Below are positions 35,319 through 44,228 of a stretch of 64,000 nt of DNA, piece by piece. The position numbers and the translations under genes were made by a program. Position 1 is the first letter of the stretch; each line of letters opens with the position of its first letter. Source of the stretch: Bacteroides faecis MAJ27 (GTDB lineage Bacteria > Bacteroidota > Bacteroidia > Bacteroidales > Bacteroidaceae); contig NZ_FNNN01000003.1 in NCBI RefSeq assembly GCF_900106755.1, positions 124,001 through 188,000 of the forward strand. The letters run 5' to 3'. The notes under the pieces are model-generated. The model was not told the origin of the DNA. It worked only from the letters and a program-made list of their open reading frames with translations, and did not search any database.

Positions 35319-36566
35319 TTAATCCAATTTATGAATTACTAGTCCCGAACGAAGTTTCGGTTCGAACCAAGTCGTTTTGGGCGGCATAATATTACCGGTG
35401 TCAGCAATGTCCATCAGTTGCTTCATGGATACAGGATAAAGTGCCAAAGCTACTTTCATCTCTCCACTGTCGACACGTTTCTTCAATTCTCCCAGACCAC
35501 GGATACCACCAACAAAGTCGATACGCTTATCGGAACGGAGGTCTTTTATTCCCAAAATCTCGTCTAAAATCAGATTTGAAGAAATAGTAACATCAAGTAC
35601 ACCGATAGGATCATTGTCATTGTACGTGCCTGCCTTTGCAGTCAGACTATACCACTTGTCACCCAGATAGAGCGAGAAATTGTGTAAACCGGACGGTTTG
35701 TAAATTTCAGTTCCCTTTTCCTCTACAACAAAGTTCTTGTCCAATGCTGCAAGAAACTGTTCGGGAGTCAGTCCGTTGAGGTCTTTTACTACACGGTTAT
35801 AATCGATGATAGTCAGCTGATTGGCAGGAAAACATACAGCCATGAAGTAGTTATACTCCTCATCACCGCGATGATTCGCATTCTGCTTTGCTTTCTCAGC
35901 CCCCACCAAAGCGGCGGCAGCGGAACGGTGATGTCCGTCGGCAATATAAAGAGCCGGCATTTTAGCAAATTCAGCAGTTATCGAAGCAATATCTTCGTCC
36001 TGGTCAACAATCCAGAAAGTGTGCCCGAAGCCGTCACCCGGAGCGATGAAGTCATAAACAGGCTTCTCGGCGGTATATTTCCGAATGATTGTATCCAGTT
36101 TCGCATTATCGGGATAAGCAAAGAATACCGGTTCGATATTCGCATTGTTCACACGGACATGCTTCATACGGTCTTCTTCCTTATCACGACGGGTAAGTTC
36201 GTGCTTCTTGATGATGCCGTTCATGTAATCAGGAACATAAGCGCCTACTACCAGCCCGTACTGAGTTTTCCCGTTCATGGTCTGGGCGTAGATGTAATAG
36301 TTTTCCTTAGCATCCTGCACTAACCAGCCTTTATCCTGAAACAATTGGAAGTTCTCGGCAGCTTTCTTATAAACACACTCATCGTGCTCATCCGTGCCAA
36401 CAGGAAAATCTATTTCGGGCTTAATGATATGATAAAGAGACTTTTCGTTTCCTTCTGCTTCTGCACGTGCTTCTTCTGAATTTAACACATCGTAAGGACG
36501 TGAAGCAACCTGTTCAACCAGGTCTTGCGGCGGACGAACGCCCTTGAAAGGTTTAATTATTGCCAT
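35319..36566 (-). CDS. DUF1015 family protein, possible free-serine kinase
   Basis: 415 aa. FKGVRPPQDLVEQVASRPYDVL at the start and LYIADGHHRSAAA in the middle are the DUF1015 marks. ADGHHR resembles the ParB/Srx nucleotide-binding motif DGxHR, which is also found in the free-serine kinases SerK and SbnI. The gene follows serC and serA on the same strand, with a hairpin between serA and it. I infer a kinase linking L-serine and O-phosphoserine; the family is sure, the activity is not. Cytosolic. Length is normal for DUF1015. Confidence 0.88.
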   Translation of the reverse strand: MAIIKPFKGVRPPQDLVEQVASRPYDVLNSEEARAEAEGNEKSLYHIIKPEIDFPVGTDEHDECVYKKAAENFQLFQDKGWLVQDAKENYYIYAQTMNGKTQYGLVVGAYVPDYMNGIIKKHELTRRDKEEDRMKHVRVNNANIEPVFFAYPDNAKLDTIIRKYTAEKPVYDFIAPGDGFGHTFWIVDQDEDIASITAEFAKMPALYIADGHHRSAAAALVGAEKAKQNANHRGDEEYNYFMAVCFPANQLTIIDYNRVVKDLNGLTPEQFLAALDKNFVVEEKGTEIYKPSGLHNFSLYLGDKWYSLTAKAGTYNDNDPIGVLDVTISSNLILDEILGIKDLRSDKRIDFVGGIRGLGELKKRVDSGEMKVALALYPVSMKQLMDIADTGNIMPPKTTWFEPKLRSGLVIHKLD

Positions 36567-36596
36567 GATATTAGTATTTTATATATATAAATTAAA

Positions 36597-36624
36597 AGCC
36601 ACAGACTTCATGAAAATCTGTGGC
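36597..36624 (-). terminator. Hairpin between serA and the DUF1015 gene
   Basis: The arms AGCCACAGA and TCTGTGGCT pair around a 10-base loop and are followed by TTTTAATTT on the minus strand. It could attenuate rather than end transcription into the DUF1015 gene. Confidence 0.5.
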
Positions 36625-36689
36625 TCAAATATACTACTTATTTCTAAAAAAGACATTCTGTAACAGAGTGTTTTTATTCAGAATATAAC

Positions 36690-37610
36690 TTACTTGTTTA
36701 CTCTGAACTTCTCGCAACCGTCTTTCAGGAAACCGACAATCTGTTGAGCAGCAGCAATACCGGCATTGATATTTGCTTCGGCAGTCTGTGCACCCATCTT
36801 CTTCGGAGTAGAGAAATAACGTCCGGCAAACTTCTCTGCAAATTCAGCGTTAGCAGCAGGCATGATATCTGTCATATACTTGAAGTCAGCACGTTCTTCC
36901 ATCAATTTGATCAGCTCGGCTTCGTTGATCACTTCCTTACGGGCAGTGTTCACTAGCATAGCACCTTTCGGCATGTCCTTCAGCAAAGCGTAATTGATAG
37001 AGTTCTTCGTCTCAGCAGTTGCCGGAATATGAAGAGACACTACCTGACAAGTCTTGTACAGTTCTTCTGCCGAATCAAGAGCTTTCACACCATCTTTCTC
37101 GATCACTTCTTTCGGGCAGAAAGCATCGTAAGCATATACTTCCATTCCGAAGCCTTTAGCTATACGGGCAACGTTACGACCCACATTTCCGTACGCATGG
37201 ATACCCAGTTTCTTACCCATCAATTCTGTACCGGAAGTACCGTTATAGAAGTTACGAACGGCGTATACCATCATCCCTAAAGCCAGTTCGGCAACTGCAT
37301 TCGAGTTCTGTCCCGGAGTATTCATTACACAAACATTGTGAGCAGTGGCAGCAGCCAGGTCTACATTATCGTATCCTGCACCTGCACGAACTACAATCTT
37401 CAATTCTTTGGCAGCATCCAGCACTTCTGCATCAATAATATCACTACGGATAATGATAGCGTTAGCATCTTTCACTGCGTCCAGCAACTGTGCCTTATCG
37501 GTATATTTCTCCAGCAAAGCAAGCTCATATCCGGCTGCTTCGATTTCTTTACGGATACCGTCTACAGCAACTTTGGCAAACGGTTTTTCAGTAGCTACAA
37601 GTACTTTCAT
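36690..37610 (-). CDS. serA: D-3-phosphoglycerate dehydrogenase, short form
   Basis: 306 aa. NAD-binding GIHAYGNVGRNVARIAKGFG carries a GxGxxG-like turn (AYGNVG). The catalytic set of D-2-hydroxyacid dehydrogenases is visible as VRAGAGYDNVD (Arg), NTARKEVINE (replacing the usual NxxRG) and a C-terminal segment where the His would be expected; the usual His is not obvious. The protein lacks the C-terminal ACT domain, so no serine feedback site of that type. Its place between serC and DUF1015 supports the first step of serine synthesis. Confidence 0.85.
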   Translation of the reverse strand: MKVLVATEKPFAKVAVDGIRKEIEAAGYELALLEKYTDKAQLLDAVKDANAIIIRSDIIDAEVLDAAKELKIVVRAGAGYDNVDLAAATAHNVCVMNTPGQNSNAVAELALGMMVYAVRNFYNGTSGTELMGKKLGIHAYGNVGRNVARIAKGFGMEVYAYDAFCPKEVIEKDGVKALDSAEELYKTCQVVSLHIPATAETKNSINYALLKDMPKGAMLVNTARKEVINEAELIKLMEERADFKYMTDIMPAANAEFAEKFAGRYFSTPKKMGAQTAEANINAGIAAAQQIVGFLKDGCEKFRVNK

Positions 37611-37631
37611 AATTAATCTGTATCTTTTGAA

Positions 37632-37712
37632 AAAAGATTCACCACAGATTTCACCGGTCTACACACTATATTCAATAAGATTTCAGTGTAAATCCGTGCA
37701 ATCTGTGGTGAC
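37632..37712. repeat. Imperfect palindrome between serC and serA
   Basis: The outer arms TCACCACAGATT and AATCTGTGGTGA match perfectly. The interior contains AAATCCGTGCAATC, similar to the GGATT/CCGTG core of the 19.1 kb element, so it may be a diverged relative. Confidence 0.55.
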
Positions 37713-37725
37713 TCTGTTTATATTA

Positions 37726-38793
37726 TTAATGAAGTTTTTCAAATTCCTGCATGCAGTCGATCAAAGCCTGTACGCTTTCTTTCGGCAGAGCATTGTAGCA
37801 AGAAGCACGGAAACCACCCACTGAACGGTGTCCTTTGATACCTACCATACCTTTTTCTGTAGCGAACTTCATGAAGTCAGCTTCCAGGTCTTTGTATTCG
37901 GGAGCCATTACGAAGCAGATGTTCATGCGTGAACGGTCTTCCTTGGCAGCAGTACCTACAAACATTTTGTTACGGTCGATTTCAGCGTACAGCATATCAG
38001 CCTTTTCGATAGCACGACGTTCCATTTCTTTCACACCACCCTGTGCTTTGATCCAGCGCAAGTTCAGCAATGCAGCATAGATAGGCACTACCGGAGGAGT
38101 GTTGAACATAGAACCGTTGTCAATATGAGTCTGATAGTTCAGCATTGACGGGATGTAACGGGACACTTTACCTACTGCATCATTCTTCACGATAACGAAT
38201 GTAACACCGGCAGGAGCCAGATTTTTCTGCGCACCACCATAAATACAGATATATTTAGAAACGTCGATCGGACGTGAGAAAATATCAGAAGACATATCGG
38301 CAACCATTGGAACCGGAGAGTCAAGGTCTTTTTTCAATTCTGTACCGTAAATCGTGTTATTTGTGGTTATGTGAAAATAATCTGCGTCAGCAGGAATTGT
38401 GTAATCTTTCGGGATGTAAGTATATGTAGCTTCAGCGGAAGAAGCAACTTCTACAACTTCACCAAACCCCTTAGCTTCTTTCATTGCTTTCTTTGCCCAC
38501 ACACCTGTATTCAGATAAGCAGCCTTTTTTTCAAGGAAGTTGAAAGGTACCATGCAGAACTCCATACTAGCACCACCGCCCAGGAACAGTACCGAATAAC
38601 CTTCGGGGATATTGAGTAATTCCTTGAATAATGCCTCTGCTTCGTCAACCACAGGTTGGAAGTCTTTGGCGCGGTGACTGATTTCCATCAGAGAGAGACC
38701 AGAGCCGTTGAAATCTAAAATAGCCTTCGCTGTATCCTCTATCACCTCACGCGGAAGAATGGAAGGTCCTGCATTGAAATTATGCTTTTTCAT
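37726..38793 (-). CDS. serC: Phosphoserine aminotransferase
   Basis: 355 aa, standard length. [12 protein letters not shown] at the start, then [21 protein letters not shown], and [14 protein letters not shown] with the PLP-binding Lys (QKN) are family signatures. [20 protein letters not shown] ends the fold. It converts 3-phosphohydroxypyruvate and glutamate to phosphoserine and 2-oxoglutarate, and may also act in pyridoxine synthesis. It is the first gene of the serC-serA-DUF1015 cluster. Confidence 0.96.
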   Translation of the reverse strand: MKKHNFNAGPSILPREVIEDTAKAILDFNGSGLSLMEISHRAKDFQPVVDEAEALFKELLNIPEGYSVLFLGGGASMEFCMVPFNFLEKKAAYLNTGVWAKKAMKEAKGFGEVVEVASSAEATYTYIPKDYTIPADADYFHITTNNTIYGTELKKDLDSPVPMVADMSSDIFSRPIDVSKYICIYGGAQKNLAPAGVTFVIVKNDAVGKVSRYIPSMLNYQTHIDNGSMFNTPPVVPIYAALLNLRWIKAQGGVKEMERRAIEKADMLYAEIDRNKMFVGTAAKEDRSRMNICFVMAPEYKDLEADFMKFATEKGMVGIKGHRSVGGFRASCYNALPKESVQALIDCMQEFEKLH

Positions 38794-39092
38794 TTGAAGT
38801 TTGTTTTTGGTTTAACATTTCGTTAGTTTATGTCTTTTGACCTTGCGAATTTACGAATTTATTTCCGGTGCACAAATCTTTCCTTATAAAAATACTGTTT
38901 TAAAGCAGATTTCTCTTTCTTTTTATTGGTTTATACAACATATATACACCATATTGTTATCTATACATGTCAAGTAAGGGATAAAAGGTGAAAATATAAC
39001 CTGACGGGAATAATCACTTATAGAGTGAAAGAAAAATGCTTGCTAAATGAATATTTATAAAGAAACACAGTGAAAAATAAAAGAAAAATCTC
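38794..39092. other. Intergenic region between serC and the helicase gene
   Basis: About 300 AT-rich bases. The serC promoter must lie at the left, but no exact TAnnTTTG box is seen. Nothing else recognised. Confidence 0.4.
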
Positions 39093-40427
39093 CTACTTGG
39101 CTTCTTCGATAATAGTCTTCATCCCCTTGATTTTCTCACCTTGAATGAGGTTCAGAAGCTGTTTTACTTTAGCCCGGCGAACGGCTACAAAAGCATAATG
39201 CTCTTTCACATCAATCGCCCCTACATCTTCGCGGGTCAGATTACCTTTCTTATAGAGGAACCCGGCAATATCCATCCGGCTCAACTTCTCCTTTTTCCCC
39301 TTACCTATATATATAGTAGTCCAAACGGATTTGGGAGGACGGGCAGGATTTTCGGGCAACTCCATTGTTTCCATGTCTTGAGGAATATATTCCGGAAGTT
39401 TCTCTTCAGCATGAAGAATAAGGTAAGATGTACCCGTTGCGTCCCAGCGTGCCGTACGTCCGTTACGATGTGTAAATGCTTCCTCGTTCACCGGCAGATG
39501 ATAGTGGATGATATGCTCTATTTCCGGGATATCAAGTCCGCGGGCAGCCAAGTCGGTAGAGATCAGTACATGGCAGCTACCGTTACGGAATTTATATAAC
39601 GCCCGTTCACGGTCCGGCTGTTCCATACCGCCATGAAAACGTTCGGCAGACAGTTTCTTATCTTCCAGCAACTTATGTACCCGGTCCACTGCATCCCGAT
39701 GGTTACAGAACACAATACTGGAACTGCTTCCTAATGTACAAAGCAGATTATAAAGCGTATCAATCTTATCTTTGGAAGGAGAAAGCACCTTCATCAGTTT
39801 CAACCGGGTCTCTTGCTCGTGAGAAGTTTCCGGAAGGAAATCCAGTTTGACCGTCCGGTTCAGCCCTGTGAACCGGGGGATTTCTTCGGCATCAGTAGCC
39901 GAAAGCAATACACGCTTTTTCAAACCGGGAAGCTGGGCAATAATCTCCGCCATTTCATCATGGAAGCCGAACTCCAGTGACTTGTCAAATTCATCGATAA
40001 TCAAGGTTCCGATGGTTTCGGGATCAAAGTTTCCTTTGGCCAGATGATCGGTAATACGTCCCGGAGTACCTATTATAATAGCAGGGTGATTTCCGGCGAT
40101 GCTTTTCTTTTCTTCGGCAATGGGATGACCACCGTAGCAGCAACAAGTCTTCCACGAAGTTCCCATACTCCGGAATACGGTATCTATCTGTAAAGCCAGC
40201 TCACGGGAAGGGACCAGGATCAGTACCTGCACACTATCGTTATTCGGTTTGAGTGTAAGCAGCAGAGGCAAAAGATATGCCAATGTCTTACCCGAACCTG
40301 TCGGTGACAACAGGATAACATCTTTCTTACCCGTTCCCTGTTCGAGTGCAGCTTCCTGCATCGGGTTCAAAGATTCAATCTTCAGATTCTGAAGAGCGGA
40401 CTGTATGATTTCATTTTTCTCTAACAT
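39093..40427 (-). CDS. DbpA-type DEAD-box RNA helicase
   Basis: 444 aa. The Q motif NPMQEAALEQ, motif I SPTGSGKT, motif II as DEFD (in IIDEFDKSLEFGF) in place of DEAD, motif III SAT, and motif VI HRNGRTAR are in order. The last ~75 residues (SVWTTIYIGKGKKEKLSRMD, DVGAIDVKEHYAFVAV) form the DbpA RNA-binding domain that recognises hairpin 92 of 23S rRNA. It would act in large-subunit assembly. The ATG is 5 nt from a -7 box. A 22-bp repeat array lies just upstream. Confidence 0.9.
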   Translation of the reverse strand: MLEKNEIIQSALQNLKIESLNPMQEAALEQGTGKKDVILLSPTGSGKTLAYLLPLLLTLKPNNDSVQVLILVPSRELALQIDTVFRSMGTSWKTCCCYGGHPIAEEKKSIAGNHPAIIIGTPGRITDHLAKGNFDPETIGTLIIDEFDKSLEFGFHDEMAEIIAQLPGLKKRVLLSATDAEEIPRFTGLNRTVKLDFLPETSHEQETRLKLMKVLSPSKDKIDTLYNLLCTLGSSSSIVFCNHRDAVDRVHKLLEDKKLSAERFHGGMEQPDRERALYKFRNGSCHVLISTDLAARGLDIPEIEHIIHYHLPVNEEAFTHRNGRTARWDATGTSYLILHAEEKLPEYIPQDMETMELPENPARPPKSVWTTIYIGKGKKEKLSRMDIAGFLYKKGNLTREDVGAIDVKEHYAFVAVRRAKVKQLLNLIQGEKIKGMKTIIEEAK

Positions 40428-40432
40428 GGGGA

Positions 40433-40440
40433 CAAAGATA
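40433..40440 (-). promoter_or_regulatory. -7 box of the helicase gene
   Basis: CAAAGATA reads TATCTTTG on the minus strand, 5 nt before the ATG. Confidence 0.6.
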
Positions 40441-40490
40441 CAAAAAAAGGTTCTTCAATAGAAGATGTAGCCAAATTATTGGATTACTGA

Positions 40491-40666
40491 GCACCGAACT
40501 GACGACTGCCGGGCACCGAGCCGAACAATGCTGAGCCCCGTGACTACTGCCATTAAGCACCGAGGTGACTGCTACTAAGCACCGAGGCAACTGCTACTAA
40601 GCACCGAGGTGACTGCTACTAAGCACCGAGGCAACTGATAAGAAGTACTGAAGCAATAAAATCGGT
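40491..40666 (+). repeat. 22-bp tandem array, eight units
   Basis: Units start at 40491 and every 22 bases to 40645. Six of the eight begin GCACCGA; units 4-7 alternate between GCACCGAGGTGACTGC and GCACCGAGGCAACTGC forms, ending TACTAA. Unit 8 is decayed. There are no spacers. It fills most of the gap between the helicase promoter and the nqr terminator. Confidence 0.9.
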
Positions 40667-40687
40667 CAGACGACATCTATAAAAGAA

Positions 40688-40733
40688 GGCGGGAAATCTG
40701 AAAAGGACCATCGTCTTTTTCAAATTTCCCGCC
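40688..40733 (-). terminator. Terminator of the nqr operon
   Basis: The arms GGCGGGAAAT and ATTTCCCGCC continue inward (TGAAAA / TTTTCA, GAC / GTC) to give a very stable stem. It lies 86 bases past the nqrF stop. Confidence 0.8.
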
Positions 40734-40818
40734 ATATATTCCAAAAGTTTCATTTCAGTCTTTTCATAGACTGATGTCATGTTATTCTGGAAACAGGTCT
40801 TGGAGTAATCTCTCTCTG

Positions 40819-42093
40819 TTATCCGCCGAAGTTATCGAACATCAGGTTCTGAGCCGGAACGCCCAGATCGTCGAGCATCTTCTCTACAGCTTTCGACATC
40901 GGACCAGGACCACACATGTAGTATTCAATATCTTCAGGAGCTTCGTGGTTCTTCAAGTAAGTTTCATAAATTACGTTGTGTACGAAGCCCGGAGTATATT
41001 TCACACCGGCAGCATCAGCAGCAGGATCCGGACGGTCGAGTGCCAGATGGAATGTGAAGTTCGGGAAATCCTTTTCAATTTGCAGGAAGTCTTCCAGATA
41101 GAATACTTCGTTCAGCGCACGGGCACCATAGAAGTATGACATCTTGCGGTCGGTCGTATGCAATGTTTTCGTCAAGTGCATGATCTGTGCACGCAACGGA
41201 GCCATACCGGCACCACCACCGATCCACATCATTTCCTTGTTAGAGTCGAAAATCGGATGGAAGTCTCCATAAGGACCACTCATTATTACCTTGTCACCCG
41301 GTTTCAGCGTAAAGATATAAGAAGAAGCGATACCCGGCATTACATCCATAAATCCGGGACCTTGTTCTTTCGGCTTGAACGGAGGGGTAGCGATACGTAC
41401 AGTCAGCATGATACGGTCACCTTCAGCAGGGTAGTTGGCCATAGAGTAAGCGCGGATTGTTTCCTCTTCGTTCTTACATTTCAAGCCCATCAAGCCGAAT
41501 TTCTCCCATGCAGGCAGATATTCGTCACCGATCAGGCTCTTGTCAATGTCCTTATCGTAATCCATTGAGAATTTAGGTATCTTGATCTGTGCGTAAGAAC
41601 CTGGGATAAAGTCCATGTGTTCACCCTTAGGCAATGCCACGATAAACTCTTTGATAAATGTAGCCACATTCTTGTTGGAGATAACTTCGCACTCCCACTC
41701 TTTCACGCCAAGTACCGACTCGTCGATCTTGATAGCCATGTCACTTTTCACTTTCACCTGACAGCCCAGACGCCAGTGGTCTTGCTGCTGCTTACGGCTG
41801 AAGTGAGGAACTTCAGAAGGCAGGATTTCGCCGCCACCTTCGAGTACCTGACATTTGCACTGTCCGCAAGAGCCCTTACCACCACAAGCGGATGACAGGA
41901 ATACTCCGTTTACAGCCAGCGTATTAAGCAATGTAGAACCGGACTCTACTTCCAGTCCTGTTTCGCCATTGATCGTTAGTTTCACGTTTCCTGAAGGCAC
42001 CAGAAATTTCTTGGCAACCAGCAAGATAACAACAAGCAACAGAATAACCACAAGGAATACCCCAATGCTTGATAATATTAAATTCATATCCAT
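40819..42093 (-). CDS. nqrF: Na+-translocating NADH:quinone reductase subunit F
   Basis: 424 aa. An N-terminal membrane helix (5-28) is followed by a [2Fe-2S] ferredoxin domain with C70, C76, C79 and C111, a flavin domain (RAYSMANYP binds FAD) and an NADH domain (GGGAGMAPLRAQI, YYMCGPGPM). NqrF takes electrons from NADH and feeds the pump. It is the last of six genes; nqrE ends 18 bp upstream. All ligands are present. Confidence 0.97.
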   Translation of the reverse strand: MDMNLILSSIGVFLVVILLLVVILLVAKKFLVPSGNVKLTINGETGLEVESGSTLLNTLAVNGVFLSSACGGKGSCGQCKCQVLEGGGEILPSEVPHFSRKQQQDHWRLGCQVKVKSDMAIKIDESVLGVKEWECEVISNKNVATFIKEFIVALPKGEHMDFIPGSYAQIKIPKFSMDYDKDIDKSLIGDEYLPAWEKFGLMGLKCKNEEETIRAYSMANYPAEGDRIMLTVRIATPPFKPKEQGPGFMDVMPGIASSYIFTLKPGDKVIMSGPYGDFHPIFDSNKEMMWIGGGAGMAPLRAQIMHLTKTLHTTDRKMSYFYGARALNEVFYLEDFLQIEKDFPNFTFHLALDRPDPAADAAGVKYTPGFVHNVIYETYLKNHEAPEDIEYYMCGPGPMSKAVEKMLDDLGVPAQNLMFDNFGG

Positions 42094-42111
42094 TGTCTTA
42101 TTCCTTTCTTT

Positions 42112-42738
42112 TTAGATGTTCAAACCAGAGAAACACATAAATGCGATTGCCATCAGACCTACAGTGATAAATGTAATACCCAGTCCTTTCAGCGGAGCAG
42201 GCACATCAGAGTAAGCCATCTTCTCGCGGATAGCAGCCAGACCAACGATAGCCAGCAGCCAACCGATACCCGAACCGAGTGCATAAGAAAGAGCATCCCA
42301 TACATCACCGATGTATTTCGGATCGCTTGCACCCAGGTTGATGCGTTGTTGCATAAACAAAGAAGCACCCATGATAGCACAGTTTACGGCAATCAACGGC
42401 AGGAAGATACCCAGTGAAGCGTACAGCGACGGGCTGAAACGTTCTACCACCATCTCTACCAATTGCACGATACCGGCAATAACGGCAATGAAAAGAATAA
42501 AACTCAGGAAGCTGAGGTCAACGCCTTCGATAATAGCGTTGGCAGCCAGCACTCTCGTTTGCAATAAATAGTTCACCGGAAGTGTAACCAGTAACACAAA
42601 AGTTACCGCGATACCCAGTCCTACAGCAGTCTTCACATTCTTTGATACAGCCAAGTATGAGCACATACCCAAGAAGAATGCGAATATCATATTGTCCACA
42701 AAGATGGAGCGGACGAATAAACTTAATAAATGTTCCAT
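42112..42738 (-). CDS. nqrE: Na+-translocating NADH:quinone reductase subunit E
   Basis: 208 aa with six membrane helices. [21 protein letters not shown] and [10 protein letters not shown] carry the conserved helix features (NqrD/E share an iron site through paired Cys). The antiporter-like fold is homologous to RnfA. A 140-bp gap with an inverted repeat separates it from nqrD, unlike the tight spacing elsewhere in the operon. Confidence 0.96.
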   Translation of the reverse strand: MEHLLSLFVRSIFVDNMIFAFFLGMCSYLAVSKNVKTAVGLGIAVTFVLLVTLPVNYLLQTRVLAANAIIEGVDLSFLSFILFIAVIAGIVQLVEMVVERFSPSLYASLGIFLPLIAVNCAIMGASLFMQQRINLGASDPKYIGDVWDALSYALGSGIGWLLAIVGLAAIREKMAYSDVPAPLKGLGITFITVGLMAIAFMCFSGLNI

Positions 42739-42744
42739 ATATTT

Positions 42745-42878
42745 TAATTAAGAATTAAGAATGAAGAACTTAAGAGTGTTACACATACTAATAAATCAGG
42801 AATGATGTAAACGAATGCCCCGACAGCAGATACTGCACAGACAATTCTTCATTCATCATTCTCCATTCTTCATTTATA
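42745..42878. repeat. Repeat-like insertion between nqrD and nqrE
   Basis: The left flank AAGAATTAAGAATGAAGAA and the right flank TTCTTCATTCATCATTC, followed by CATTCTTCATTT, form an imperfect inverted repeat. The right part shares TGCACAGACAATTCTTCATT with the element at 12.15-12.21 kb. It sits inside an operon otherwise packed with 5-50 bp gaps. Confidence 0.6.
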
Positions 42879-43520
42879 TTAATTACTTTCTTCTTGCAGC
42901 TCTTTGTGACGTGCACGCTGATACCATATAATGCAAGCTACGATGATCAATGCCATCGGCGGCATCAACATCAGACCGTTGTTCACATAACCGATGTTCT
43001 GGATAGGCTCGTAGTTCAAGATATTGAAGCCAAGCAGAGTTCCCGAACCAAGCAGTTCGCGGAAGAATGCTACGATCACCAGAATTTTGGCATAACCCAA
43101 ACCATTACCAACACCGTCAAGGAATGATTCCCAAGGACCGTTCTGCATGGCAAATGCTTCCAGACGTCCCATCAGGATACAGTTGGTAATAATCAAACCT
43201 ACATATACCGAGAGCTGTACGCTTACATCATATGCAAACGCTTTCAGAATTTCACTTACGATGGTAACCAAAGCCGCTACCACTACCAACTGAACGATGA
43301 TACGGATACGGTTTGGAATCGTCTTACGCAACAGTGAAATAACCACGTTAGAGAAAGCCGTAATAACCGTTACGGAAAGCCCCATCACGATAGCAGGCTC
43401 CAGTTTGGCAGTAACAGCAAGTGCAGAACAGATACCAAGCACCTGTACGGTTACCGGATTATCGATTCCCAACGGAGCAGAGAATACTTCTTTATTCTTC
43501 TTTGAAAACAGTTGTCCCAT
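42879..43520 (-). CDS. nqrD: Na+-translocating NADH:quinone reductase subunit D
   Basis: 213 aa with six membrane helices. NPVTVQVLGICSALAVT at the start and TNCILMGRLEAFAM are the subunit's conserved helices, each with a Cys that together with NqrE would hold iron. Start MGQLFSKKNKEV is usual. It lies 21 bp after nqrC. Confidence 0.96.
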   Translation of the reverse strand: MGQLFSKKNKEVFSAPLGIDNPVTVQVLGICSALAVTAKLEPAIVMGLSVTVITAFSNVVISLLRKTIPNRIRIIVQLVVVAALVTIVSEILKAFAYDVSVQLSVYVGLIITNCILMGRLEAFAMQNGPWESFLDGVGNGLGYAKILVIVAFFRELLGSGTLLGFNILNYEPIQNIGYVNNGLMLMPPMALIIVACIIWYQRARHKELQEESN

Positions 43521-43541
43521 ATTCTTTATCCTCCTCCTTTA

Positions 43542-44222
43542 TTATTTAGTTAAAAAACTTATGTAACTATTCAGGCAAGCTTTCAGCATGGCGTCCACAC
43601 CCACCGAAGTGATTGTACCACCAGAGATACCGTCTACCTGGTAATCAGGTTTCTCTACCTTGCCGTTCTTTACAACACCCAGGGCAACAGCAGCATTCTC
43701 GAGTGTCTTTTTGCCCACAAATTCATTTTGGAAATGTTCAGTAGCGATTTCCGCACCCAACCCCGGAGTTTCACTTGCGTGTGAGAAGTAAACACCGTAA
43801 ACAGTGTCTTTGTCCTCATTCAGGGCAACATATCCCCAGATACCGCCCCAAAGACCGGCACCGTAAACTGGAAACACATATTTAGTCTGGCCGTCCACAT
43901 CACATACGAATACGTGCAGACGTTGGTGTTCTTTGGCTTCTTTCTCGTAGTTAGTAGCAAACTCGTCTGTATTTTCAGCCAGTGTGCCGTCTACGTTCAT
44001 CAGCATATCACCTTTTACATATTTCTGATACTCAGCATCAGCATCTTCCACATTCTTAACGTTCAATGCGGCAAGAATCTGCTTTTTAGTGTCCAACTGC
44101 ACATTCTTGTCTTGTGTAGCTTTCAGTGAAGAACTAACGAATGCCAGCAGGAATGCAACGATAACAACCATTACCGAAGCATAAATGATAGTATAACTAT
44201 TACTATTTGTATTCATTTTCAT
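43542..44222 (-). CDS. nqrC: Na+-translocating NADH:quinone reductase subunit C
   Basis: 226 aa. One N-terminal membrane helix precedes a periplasmic FMN domain. DGISGGTITSVGVD contains the S-G-x-T/S-type site where FMN is bound covalently to Thr. GLWGGIWGYVAL and SHASETPGLGAEI are conserved surface segments. It lies 6 bp after nqrB. Confidence 0.96.
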   Translation of the reverse strand: MKMNTNSNSYTIIYASVMVVIVAFLLAFVSSSLKATQDKNVQLDTKKQILAALNVKNVEDADAEYQKYVKGDMLMNVDGTLAENTDEFATNYEKEAKEHQRLHVFVCDVDGQTKYVFPVYGAGLWGGIWGYVALNEDKDTVYGVYFSHASETPGLGAEIATEHFQNEFVGKKTLENAAVALGVVKNGKVEKPDYQVDGISGGTITSVGVDAMLKACLNSYISFLTK

Positions 44223-44228
44223 TCGGTA

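Noticed and set aside
40491..40666. CRISPR array
   Set aside because: Units are 22 bp with no separate unique spacers of constant length, and no cas gene is present in the window.
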